A stretch of DNA of 64,000 nt from Spongilla lacustris (Eukaryota > Porifera > Demospongiae > Spongillida > Spongillidae). Location of the stretch: the NCBI GenBank assembly GCA_949361645.1, contig OX442425.1, positions 7,974,642 to 8,038,641 on the forward strand, given 5' to 3'. Every line of letters starts with the position of its first letter. Position 1 is the first letter of the stretch. The notes beneath the pieces were generated by a model. That model searched no databases and was not told the DNA's origin. It saw nothing but the letters and a program-made list of their open reading frames with translations. Shown in pieces: positions 21,101 to 29,655 of this stretch. The position numbers and the translations under genes are program-made.

Positions 21101-24100
21101 CAAGTAACTGTGTTTGTATTCCCACCTAATGTAACTGCTGTGTATCAGCCTATGGATCAGGGGATAATAGCCACGCTCAAGACAGGGTACAAGAGCAGGC
21201 TACTGTCACAATTAGTTCAGACTGTTGGTGATAATGAATTACAAGCATTGGCTAAGCAGCTACCTTCAGGAACTGCTGGTTTGGCATATGGCTGCCCCCC
21301 TCATGTAGGGGATGCAATTATTCTGGTAAAGGAGTCCTGGGATGCTATTTCATCTTCAACTATAGCTGCTTGTTGGGATCATGCTCACTGTTTGTCTGGT
21401 ATTGAGGCAGCTGGACTTGCAATGGAATTCAGGGAGTATTGCAAGACTGTGCAGTCTGACACTGTTCAAATCATGTGTGAAAGGTTAGCTAGCTTAACCA
21501 TAGGTAACACTGATCACTTCAAAAACACAGGCCTTGATGTTGTAGTGAAAGCAGCACATAGTCAGCCCAGCACTGCCTCGAGCATGCTCCTTGAATGGTT
21601 GCAATTGGAAGATATTGGTGCAATTCCTGTAGACGAAGAAGATGTAAGTGAAGCAGACGGTGATGAAAGTATAGATCCGCAGAACAAGGAAAACTTAGTA
21701 AGCAGAGCATTACTCCTTTTACAAGACTTGCATGGACTTGCTGCAAAACTTCGTAATGCCCAGCTTATGGATGCTACAAGGCAATTTGTTGTAGACCTGA
21801 GCAATGCTGATTCTGCCAATGCCTGACAATATGCTTTTTTTTTTGTGGCAATTTTACCTGACCATTTCCATGTGTACTGACTGCGATTTTTTTCATTGTC
21901 CTTCATGTCTGCGTTTTTTTTTCATGTCATACTTCACCATTAAGTATCTTAAATAAGTATTAGCTCATGTTATTTTATACATGACTTGTATGCCAGTTGT
22001 ATATTTTAGCTGTATTTTACATGTTTATAGATATTGTAGTCGTTCAGTTCAAGTTCAGTGGCATTCAATTGTTCAATTCACACGGTATTGCACACCAGAA
22101 CACCTGGAGAGAAAAAAAAGTAGGGTGAAAAAAAAAAAAAAAACTACAAAGTAAAAAACACAACTTGCTTATATCCCTATTTTACTCCTTGTACAATAGC
22201 AAGTGCACAATATCATATCCTAATAATTGCTGGTAATTGCCTTGTAAGAATGCTGAAACAAAGCTGTCATAATGGTGCTATCCACATGGCTCACTCCTCT
22301 CTCTGATGTGAATACCTTGACTCATGGTGGTGTGAAGCATCCTCCAGCATGTAGGTGTGTGTGTGTGCTTTGCAGCTGTTACCACCATCTTTTAAGTACT
22401 CATGCACACAGCCTGACAGACAGTACCTGAGCAAGTTAGTTACATAAGTTGATGTACATGTAGAGCTATGCACAAGTGTATATGGTTCCTACACATACAA
22501 AGAAGCAGCACTACATGTAGCTTAGATCCCCGTGGCAGCCAGCCTATCCTGATCGTACTCCACAGACATTTGTCCGCAACGTCCATCTGCCTCAATGAGC
22601 CAGTGACCTGAACGCAATTGATCTGTGTTCTCTGTATGAATGGTTGGCAAAGCTGCCCTACATATAAAGCATTTTCAGGTGTCCCATTTTTGACATGTAA
22701 TGCTGCAGCTACAATTTGTATGGTACCATACACATTTATCATAATGTTGCAGACGCCTGCACACTACCTTTTTCTTGTGTCGTGCTTTTCATCCTTGCAC
22801 AGCAGAAAAAGGTGTGCTCATTGCCAAAACTAAGATGAGTTATCGTGGTATGGTGGGATTAGGATTACTGCACTCCTCCCTTCCCTTAAAATGCACCTAA
22901 TTTAGATGATTGACAATGTTCTGAGCCTTGCAGCGAGTCTGATATTCCAGGTACATCCATATTAATGTATACCTCCTCTTAACCTGAGGTGTTACATGAT
23001 CAGATGCTGAACCAAGGTGCATAACCAAGAGAACGCGAGTGCATGTGTATCATCAAGAAAGTGAAGACGTGAGGTAAAATTGAAGGAACAGTGTACTACA
23101 TAGTGAAAGTTTCCTTCTTTGGGTTGGGTACTCAGGTTGTGTCCATCCCCCCCACCAAGGTAACAAAGCAAGGTTGAACCTCTTATTATGACAAAGGAAG
23201 TGAGCGTGCAGTAAGAAGTACAGGTAGGCAGGGCACAGAGAAGGAAATGAAATATTAGAAAAGGGGCGGATTACGTAGCTACGTGTACACCAGGAAACTA
23301 TCTCTTGAGAAAATCTTAGGATCCAAACAACAGGTTGACACAGTCGAGGTTTGTTGATACTTTGGTCACAACGTGAATCTCATTAGTAACCCCTCCGTGG
23401 GGCATCTCGTGTAAACTAACAGTTTACTTGAGGTTGAAATGAATGTGCTTTAGAGTCGCATTTTGTGAGGTGTTAACTGTCGCATTTTGTGAGCCGCTAC
23501 TGTACGTCACCTGGCTTACATTAACTATATTCATTGCCTACCATAGTTGTGATACCCCAAGTATATATACACATTGTTAATTGGTATCTGCTTTATGTCT
23601 TTTAACCCTATGCCTGCAGCTATCTTAACCCTCTGTATTCCCTTTAGCTGTTATTTAACCCTCTGTATTCCCTTCAGCTGTTATTTAACCCTCTGTATTC
23701 CCTTCAGCTGTTATTTAACCCTCTGTATTTTCTTCAGCTGTTATTTAACCCTCTGTATTCCCTTCAGCTGTTGTATTTAACCCTCTGTATTCTGTATTCC
23801 CTGCAGCTTTGTTTTCATGGCACCCAACTCTCATGTCACTTGGGGTAAGATTAAGGGAAGAGGACCCAGCAAAAAGTTCTTGCGCAAGATTCTTGGGCAA
23901 GATGGCCAGGATCTTGCCCAAGATCTTAGGCAAGATCCTGGGCAAGATTTTGGCCACCATCATCTTGGCACCTTGGACAAGATCTTGGGCAAGTTCTCTT
24001 GCGCAAGAACTTTTTGCTGGGGGTGGGAGGGGGGGGGGGGGGTAAACATAAAATAGTGACACACACTAATGCATCTACTGCTCCACATCATACCTCCATA

Positions 24101-25641
24101 TAATGCCCACCATACCTCCATATAATGCCTACATCATACTTCCATATAATGCCCACACCATGCTTCCATTTAATGTCCTACATCACACTTCCGTATAATG
24201 CCCTACACTATACCTCTGTATAATGCCCACCATACCTCCATATAATGCCCACACCATACCTCCATATAGTGCCCACACTATACCTCCATATAGTGCCCTA
24301 CATCATACTTCCATTTAATGTGTAGTTGGGAGTCAGTCATGTAATAAAGCAGACTCCTTTCTACAGGTAACCATCCCATATGAGCTTGGGGAGTAATATC
24401 TGTGGGAACCTGCACATGGTCCCCATTCCCACCCCCACCCCCACCCCCCTGCATTAGAAATCACAGACCATGTGTCTGGAAGAGAAGAACAAATAAATAA
24501 AAGACAAAATAGGGACTGGCTTGCAACCCTTCCGCGTGTGCTCTAGGATTACATGGTCCCTCCCACATTAACCTTGGTTAACCCATTAATGCCCTACATC
24601 ATACTTCCATATAATGCCCTACACCATACCTCCATATAATGCCCTACACCATACCTCCATATAATGCCCTACACCATACCTCCATATAATGCCCTACACC
24701 ATACCTCCATATAATGCCCTACACCATACCTCCATATAATGCCCTACACCATACCTCCATATAATGCCCTACACCATACCTCCATATAATGCCCTACACC
24801 ATACCTCCATATAATGCCCTACACCATACCTCCATATAATGCTCACACTATATTTCCATATAGTGCCCACCATACCTTCATATAATGTTCCTTTATGGCT
24901 TAAAATATCAGGCCACAGTAGAGAAGTGCACCCATATATGTTCACTACCACAAATTCTCTCCCTCCCTCCCTCCCTCCCTCCCTCCCTCCCTCCCTCCCT
25001 ACCTCTTGCCACATACATCTTCACCAAGTAAAGTCCCATAATCTCTCCTCCTCCCCACCCCTCTCCCCTCTCCTCCCCATCCCTTTTAGTTCATGCTCAT
25101 GTCTCATCATCTCCTCCCCATCCCTCTCCTCCTCCCCATCCCTCTTTAGTTCATGCTCCTGATGTCCGAGGCCATTCTCATCTTCTCCCGCTGGTCCTCC
25201 CCGATCCACGCCCACCCGAGGACCACCAAGACCTTCTGGCACTGGGTACTACACACCTCCGCCATCGTGTGCATATACACGGCCTTCGTGGTCATCTCCG
25301 TGGTGAAGTACCAGGGGGGAAAACCCCACTATAGCAGCTGGCACGGGCAGGCAGGCCTGGTAGTGTGTGGGCTGGTGGCGATAGAGGCATCAGGAGGACT
25401 TCTGCAGCTGTACCCAGACATCCTCCCCTTCAAGCTCAGACCTGTCACTGTGAAGCGTCTCCATGCCTTCTCAGGGGTAGTGACCTACACAGCTGCCACT
25501 GTCACCATGGTCCTGGGCCTGTATTCCTCCTGGTTTGTGGCCAACACAGCACATGACCTGCTCTGGAAGGCCTGTGCAGCTGCCCCGCCCATTGTTTTGG
25601 TTGCCGTGGTGATTCAGGTGGCAAAGAACCATTTAACCTGA
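12181..25641 (+). CDS. CYB561D: CYB561D1/D2-like transmembrane cytochrome b561, four exons
   Basis: Exons 12181-12265, 12319-12435, 23807-23844 and 25150-25641 join in phase (85+117+38+492 nt) to 243 residues. Human CYB561D2 shows the same order of landmarks: PHLVAL membrane start, LFSWHP, LMSEAILIF, HWVLH, SWHGQAGL, LYP and LHAFSG. The four histidines expected to bind two hemes are H73, H111, H145 and H185. These six-helix proteins move electrons across membranes, typically using ascorbate. The N-terminal 30 residues are charged and cytosolic. Intron 1 is 53 nt, but intron 2 is about 11.4 kb because it contains the pogo element with the RAG1-like element inside. Exons 3 and 4 are both preceded by tandem duplications that copy the 3' splice site. 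Confidence 0.88.
12436..13743 (+). other. 5' part of CYB561D intron 2
   Basis: No coding signal. It contains AT-rich sequence and a G tract at 13624-13646 just upstream of the transposon. Confidence 0.5.
13996..14034 (+). repeat. 23-spacer RSS-like end of the RAG1-like element
   Basis: Heptamer-like CACGGCT (13996-14002), a 23-bp spacer (14003-14025) and nonamer-like ACATTTAGT (14026-14034). CAC at the outer edge agrees with RAG and Transib ends. The block limits were chosen by analogy with RSS; the relative 11-bp difference from the other end does not depend on that choice. Confidence 0.8.
14523..18493 (-). CDS. RAG1-like transposase with RAG1 N-terminal zinc module, RING-like module and DDE core (11 exons)
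   Basis: Exons 18493-18200, 18140-17043, 16982-16702, 16645-16442, 16377-16132, 16078-16002, 15950-15748, 15690-15364, 15290-15126, 15076-14896 and 14836-14523 sum to 3390 nt (1129 residues plus stop). All introns are 49-73 nt with GT-AG borders. Residues 11-100 carry HCRVCG, IHPASFCSNC and HNESCKVC, the pattern of the RAG1 N-terminal zinc region. Residues 160-199 are RING-like (CPLC, PCRKVVCAPC, CPCC), with Lys where RAG1 has the zinc-binding His. About 210-455 is a Ser/Pro-rich linker; the RAG1 C2H2 finger is absent. The core has D649 (IGGDKGGG), D719 (CGDYEF) followed by GASGRHPCPFC (C738, C741), H1050 and H1055 (H....H), and GEQGSESIHARF with E1072/E1076; RAG1 shows the same order (D600, D708, ASG..C..C, H....H, E962). 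Residue positions start from the Met at 18493; an earlier in-frame Met exists. Confidence 0.9.
18903..18930 (-). repeat. 12-spacer RSS-like end of the RAG1-like element
   Basis: On the minus strand, CACGGCT (18930-18924), a 12-bp spacer (18923-18912) and ACATTTAGT (18911-18903). Both blocks are identical to those at the 23-spacer end. Confidence 0.8.
18935..19811 (+). repeat. Inner part of the pogo element left inverted repeat
   Basis: Reverse-complement match to about 22363-23257, with a small indel near 19720/22445. The mirrored reading frames in the two arms are non-coding shadows of the repeat. Confidence 0.9.
19812..20173 (+). other. Leader region of the pogo transposase gene
   Basis: Unique sequence between the left arm and the transposase start. 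It should contain the promoter; no clear motif was identified. Confidence 0.4.
20174..21826 (+). CDS. pogo/Tigger-family DDE transposase
   Basis: A 550-residue intronless frame. I chose the ATG at 20174 rather than the upstream GTG. Residues ~14-50 form a Psq/CENP-B-type helix-turn-helix (IQEKKRLSEEI...VRDVGKKYGISPSQVYRIL). A second Tc5/CENPB-type DNA-binding region follows around 70-150 (SDGWFARWRWRY). The catalytic domain has D182 (NMDEAALF), D295 (LLMDGFSGH) and D328 (QPMDQGII), the D..D..D triad of the DDE_1 family with 32 residues between the last two. The C-terminus is acidic. The frame is complete with no internal stop, so the enzyme may be active. It binds its own long inverted repeats and inserts at TA. 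The related host proteins CENP-B and JRK derive from this family. Confidence 0.92.
   Translation: MATDTHRKKKRTNLSIQEKKRLSEEIRDGKPVRDVGKKYGISPSQVYRILRNKGSPPVRSRDVPLHSKIGVNKAKFPIIDQAVFEWFCAMRTFRRGSTYKLLPISRELIKARAKHEAKVRNIVTFKASDGWFARWRWRYVVGKRVRLQGEAADVDLPAVELEMQRLRESLSKYPIDNIFNMDEAALFFRALPNKSYLMHDEGDPRKAGRGCKTMSSKERLTLILCANATGNRKIVPVVIGSAKKPRCFQHTQPCIPYFHQKNAWNDMKNFVKWWDEVFLPDIRVWTKDPVALLMDGFSGHDRNVKDPNGQVTVFVFPPNVTAVYQPMDQGIIATLKTGYKSRLLSQLVQTVGDNELQALAKQLPSGTAGLAYGCPPHVGDAIILVKESWDAISSSTIAACWDHAHCLSGIEAAGLAMEFREYCKTVQSDTVQIMCERLASLTIGNTDHFKNTGLDVVVKAAHSQPSTASSMLLEWLQLEDIGAIPVDEEDVSEADGDESIDPQNKENLVSRALLLLQDLHGLAAKLRNAQLMDATRQFVVDLSNADSANA
21827..22362 (+). other. 3' region of the pogo element
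   Basis: A/T-rich with poly(A) and poly(T) runs at 21835-21842 and 22127-22142. No gene is seen before the right inverted repeat. Confidence 0.5.
22363..23502 (-). repeat. Right inverted repeat of the pogo element, uninterrupted
   Basis: About 1.14 kb, continuous, and the reference that shows the pre-insertion sequence at the RAG1-like element target site (around 23252-23264). Confidence 0.92.
23623..23806 (+). repeat. 30-bp minisatellite that repeats the 3' splice site of CYB561D exon 3
   Basis: Five units of the type TTTAACCCTCTGTATTCCC followed by TTCAGCTG precede the true acceptor (ttctgtattccctgcag|CTTTG). Each unit supplies a pyrimidine tract and CAG or TAG. Splicing to an upstream unit would read GCT GTT ATT TAA and terminate, so the copies are nonproductive decoys. 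Confidence 0.8.
23866..24019. mobile_element. Small palindromic MITE in CYB561D intron 3
   Basis: Ends CAGCAAAAAGTTCTTGCGCA and its reverse complement flank about 110 bp of repeated ttgggcaagatc / gatcttgcccaa blocks, themselves palindromic. No coding capacity. Confidence 0.75.
24075..24890. repeat. 25-bp minisatellite, degenerate then homogeneous
   Basis: Units of the type ataatgccctacaccatacc plus tccat. Units are degenerate at 24075-24320, interrupted by unique sequence, then about ten near-identical units at 24590-24840. A (CCCT)n tract follows at 24958-24999. Confidence 0.85.
25082..25149 (+). repeat. Duplicated 3' splice site before CYB561D exon 4
   Basis: ccttttag|TTCATGCTC at 25089/25090 is repeated 60 bp downstream as ctctttag|TTCATGCTC at 25149/25150. 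Only the second leads into the open exon; reading from the first reaches TAG at the second acceptor. Confidence 0.7.
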
Positions 25642-25814
25642 TTGTCATATACACGTGTAGGTGTTTGTATTCCAATTCGTAGTTTTGTACATCGCAGTGA
25701 ACAGCGCTCGTGGACACTAAGATAAGATGGCATTGGAAGCATGAGTCCACACACACAATTAATAACTGCTTTATCGGTGCAGTGAAATACATGTGCACTT
25801 CAGGCGCCCAACAT

Positions 25815-25925
25815 GCCAGGGTGATGGCCCCCCCCCCCCCTCCCCACAGGGTGATGGCCCCCACCCCCCCACCCCCACAGGGTGATGGCCCCACCCCCCC
25901 AAGGGTGATGGCCCCCCACAGTAAA
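25815..25925. repeat. Short tandem repeat, gggtgatggcccc type
   Basis: Four copies of a ~35-bp unit containing gggtgatggcccc with variable C runs, in the 3' flank of the CYB561D-like gene. Confidence 0.7.
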
Positions 25926-26284
25926 TGACTTGAAGTGTTCTTACTAGAGATATGAAGGCCTAGACAACACACACACTACCACCAAAACAAATAGAGTGTT
26001 TGTAGTGGGCTGATTGAAACCTTTAATGCTGTTTGGGTTCATAGCTGATAGCTGAAAGAAAACCAAACCTGCGAGAGATGATGTTTTATCACACAATTAA
26101 GCACGTTTCAGAAATGGCTCCTTTTTTTCCTTAAAGATTTTATAGTTAGGTTAGTAGAGAGGTGTTCAAATCTAAGCTTACTACTGTGCATACTGAACCC
26201 ATGTATGTTTTTAAACACCTTGTTCCACTTGAGGAAGAATTATATTCATCACTGCTATATATATGTTTGTAGGCTGGTGAACCG
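25926..26284. other. 3' flank of CYB561D-like gene, no other feature
   Basis: Part of this stretch (aaggcctagacaacacacac) is also found near 59600, in the partial CYB561D copy. Confidence 0.5.
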
Positions 26285-26373
26285 TGGTAGGTAGGTAGGT
26301 AGGTAGGTAGGTAGGTAGGTAGGTAGGTAGGTAGGTAGGTAGGTAGGTAGGTAGGTAGGTAGGTAGGTAGGTA
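26285..26373. repeat. (GGTA)n microsatellite
   Basis: About 22 uninterrupted GTAG/GGTA units. A short GGTAGGTAG also flanks the related element end at 57945-57952. Confidence 0.95.
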
Positions 26374-26683
26374 TGGGGGGTGATCACTGCCATAATTCGA
26401 CACGCGCTCGCTTTTCGTATTCGGGTCGCGCCATCTCGTATTCGGGTCGCGCCGTCTCGTATTCGGGTCGTGCCATCTCGTATTCGGGTCGTGCCGTCTC
26501 GTATTTGGGTGGTGCCATCTCGTTACAGCTCCGTAACAGTACGTTTAGGTAAGAACGTTCTGTTACAGCTCCGTTACAGACATGATACCTCTTAGCCGTT
26601 TATTGTCGTGATTGCATAATACCATTGCCATCGTTCCGTACCAGGTTACGGTTTGGATCCAGGGAATTTGTTTTGCTTGTATA

Positions 26684-28504
26684 CAGGTCGGACAACCCGA
26701 GAAGTTCCCCAAAATTGTTCATGAATTATTTTCCGCACCGAATGTTCAGTGCTCAATTTGATTGAACAGGCTTGTTGGGTATTATAAATAGTTGTACATA
26801 TAAAATTTAAACAAATAGCGCTCGTTTAATCTTCATGTTATGATAAATAGACGACAAAGCAGCGATCGCGCCAAAAGCGCGCGTAAATAACGTTTTCATA
26901 TCACTGCTTGAGCACCGCCATCAGACTTCATATGGTAAAACAAACACTCAGCGAGGGTTCATACATGATTTCTTTAAACTCAAAACTGATTTAGAACTGT
27001 TAATTTCAATCCGCAGTGGTGTTATAGACCGAAGTATTACACCTACTAACCCGAGTTAGATCAGGGTGTTGGAGGTAACGCACAGACACACAAATTTTAT
27101 TACGCATACTATAGTGATATTGTAATAATGCCACAAAGAATGATGAGGATTGCATAAAAGAGCCGATAGATATGGAGAATTAAAAGTTAATGAGCTAACA
27201 ACCTTAGATGTTATTGCAGCGCATAGCGCGCGTGATGATTATTTAATTTGCGGTGGTACATATATAGTGACTACAGTAGCGGCTCACTAATCAGACCACG
27301 CGGTAATAAGACCACTTAACCGCCCGATTATAAGACCACTTCGCCAATCCGACCACCGTCTAATAAGACCACTAATGTATAAATATTGGAGGGGCGTTTT
27401 TGTGTACCTTTCTTTCTCTAAACAGGCGATCATTGAAGTGGTTTCCTAATACAGTTGGTACCCACCATGCATTCGATTGCGGGGAAAATCGACGATCCCG
27501 TACTAATGGAGTTAGCAATGTCTATGACACACACGAGCCAGCTCTAAGCTTGCTTTACAATCCTTGGCATAATTGTTCATCCTTCCAGCTGTTATTTTGT
27601 TACAATTCGTTTGTTTATCTGCTACTGGTATCCTAATCAAAGCGCATTTCGAAAGGCGGGAAACTCGCCAGTAAGACCGAAACGGTCGTATTGGCGAGTT
27701 TTACCACAAGATCCGATTGTCCAGGGGTGGTCTTATTAGTGAGCCGCTACTGTACTAGCTAGAATGATATCAAACATATGCAACACACATGCCTGTACAG
27801 ATTTGATGAAAGGATAACATTGCCCTGGCTGAATTCAATGCCACTGTCATACTATGTGTTGTATTTGATACGCTGCACGGCCGTCATTCCACGAACCTGT
27901 GCTATTTTGCATGCAGTTAATATGATTGCACATCATTGGCTTACTGAATTGATCACAACTTGCAATGTCTCCGCTGCTTGCGATCGGTTGTGTTATTTGA
28001 TGCTGATCAATTACTTACATGCCACGTATACACTCGTGAAATCGCGACAAAGAAGTAACTCCACTGTGTCAATTAAATACACATGTCAATGAATTTTAAT
28101 TGTTGTGGTTGTGGTTATGCGGCCAAGCTAGTTATAGCCTGTGCCTAATTATAGTGAACAACCTATGCTATAACCGTTTATAACTCTGCACAGGTTCACA
28201 GCCAAACCATTTAAATAATATTGGTATGACGCATACTTGTTGTACTTCATAGCATAGCGCTTTATTACCAGTATAGGTGAGCGATTGGTTACTACGTAAA
28301 GGTTTGAATAATTAATTAGAATTATTCATAAACTTCAAATCATCGTAGCCTCTTTAGTACGAGGCTTCAACTGAATATTTTTGAGTTGTTATAGTAGTTC
28401 CTTCCCCTTTACCAGGAAGTGTTTACGGAACTGTTTGGCTGTGAATGGTTCGGGAGATACTTGAGTTGCACGCATTTGGGGAACTTCTCGAGTTGTCCGA
28501 CCTG
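26684..28504. mobile_element. TA-flanked non-autonomous transposon, 1.82 kb
   Basis: Ends CAGGTCGGACAACCCGAGAA and the near-exact reverse complement (one difference), extending to about 29 bp, with TA on each side (26682-26683 and 28505-28506). This fits the Tc1/mariner/pogo group. No transposase frame is present. It is itself interrupted by the MITE at 27274. Confidence 0.85.
27274..27752. mobile_element. MITE sharing its 14-bp end with the pogo element at 13746
   Basis: Ends CAGTAGCGGCTCAC and reverse complement, flanked by TA (27272-27273, 27753-27754). Its terminal 14 bp are the same as those of the pogo element, so that transposase could mobilise it. The left end carries five GACCAC motifs (27291-27372), most as AAGACCACT, spaced about 16-24 bp, likely binding repeats. 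Confidence 0.88.
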
Positions 28505-28935
28505 TAGTATATATTAAATCAGCCGAGTGCCGGCAGTACGCTCAGCTTCCTTCCTCTCCGTGCATCTACTAATTGGACAGTACGTAGGAACGGTACGTTC
28601 TGACCATGCAAGTCACATGCATATGACGACGATCTGTATAACTCAGCTCGTTTACCAATGGAAACAGTTACAGACATCAATGGTGTTCAGTTGGTAACTG
28701 TGTAGATATATTCATGCAGAGATCTAATACATCAGGAGATGTCTAGGTATGTCCCAGCGCGCTCACGAATGTCAAACGAATTCGTGTGTCAGTGAACACA
28801 CAGTGCTGGCTAACAGTAGAAGGAGCTGCAAGGGGAAAATGAGATCATGATAAAAGCTTGTAATAACCATCTTATACAAGATTGCCCCCTGCCATTGTCC
28901 CCTCTCCTCCCCAGACTTACTCAGATGTGTTAAAC

Positions 28936-29655
28936 CTTTAATCCCCAGGTCCAAGTCCCTACGCATAGGACCAATATTTGAAAATTCTGCAGGTGTTTGG
29001 CATCCAATTCTGTACTGTTGTTTGATGTGTCTATCGCGCTAAATTTCAAATCTAATTTTTAAATCACACGCTTGGTTACATAATGTAAAAAAAATGCATG
29101 TGGTTCTTAAAAATGCATTGGAGAATTTAATTCTCACAGAAAAAAGAAAACATACAACAAGTATAACTTTTTTTGAATGTTTTTTGAAGCGTGATGTGTG
29201 TGCTACTTAAAATAGTCTATGGCAGTGATTGGTTTTGCCATATTTACCAAAAACGCACTGTACGTTTTCAAGATTATGTCCATTCTATTTGCTATTCCAG
29301 CAACAAGCGATTGACAAATACCTATCCTTCATACGTTTGTCGAGCTAGCAAATTCCAAATCTACAATGTACATTTTTATTTGCTTAGTGCTGTGTTTCCG
29401 TTAACATGTTATTCTGCTCTTTGTAACATTATGTGTTGGTACTTGAAGTTGGTTTGCGATTTACCGAAAATGCATCTTTTAGCAATGCACTATTGACTGT
29501 AGTTGAATCTGAATTGCAAGGAAGCACCAGTATTTTCTGAATTGATAACCATTTCTACAATACAATGAGATTTTGATTTGTTCTCTGCTTATGTGAGTTT
29601 GCTAAAAATTAATTTTTACTTGTGTCCTACGCGTAGGACAATGGGGGATTAAAGG
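28936..29655. mobile_element. Probable MITE with ACCTTTAATCCCC ends
   Basis: Left ACCTTTAATCCCC and a ctacgcataggac segment are matched in inverted order at the right (gtcctacgcgtaggac, then ggggattaaaggt). The interior frame at 29191-29496 has no recognisable domain and is probably accidental. TTAA occurs close to both ends, but an exact duplication is not clear. Confidence 0.6.

Larger units (their letters stand above)
13746..23502 (+). mobile_element. pogo/Tigger-type transposon with long terminal inverted repeats, interrupted by a RAG1-like element
   Basis: Ends are CAGTAGCGGCTCAC and its reverse complement, flanked by TA on both sides (13744-13745 and 23503-23504), the target duplication of Tc1/mariner/pogo elements. 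The right inverted repeat runs 23502 to about 22363. The left one runs 13746-13995, is interrupted by the RAG1-like element, and resumes at 18935 to about 19811. Without the insert the element is about 4.8 kb with ~1.13-kb near-identical arms. Subterminal direct repeats (CTCACAAAATGCGAC, twice) lie within the first 60 bp and are candidate transposase binding sites. Near-identity of the arms suggests recent mobility. Confidence 0.92.
26376..28605 (-). mobile_element. Internally deleted copy of unknown element X (full-length relative at 54772-57955), split by a nested MITE
   Basis: 26376-26681 is the reverse complement of about 57625-57950, and 28507-28605 is the reverse complement of about 54774-54880. 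Between them lies only the TA-flanked MITE 26684-28504. This copy therefore joins the two ends of element X without its middle. Five 21-bp subterminal tandem units (cgtattcgggtcg core) lie at 26416-26520. Confidence 0.7.
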
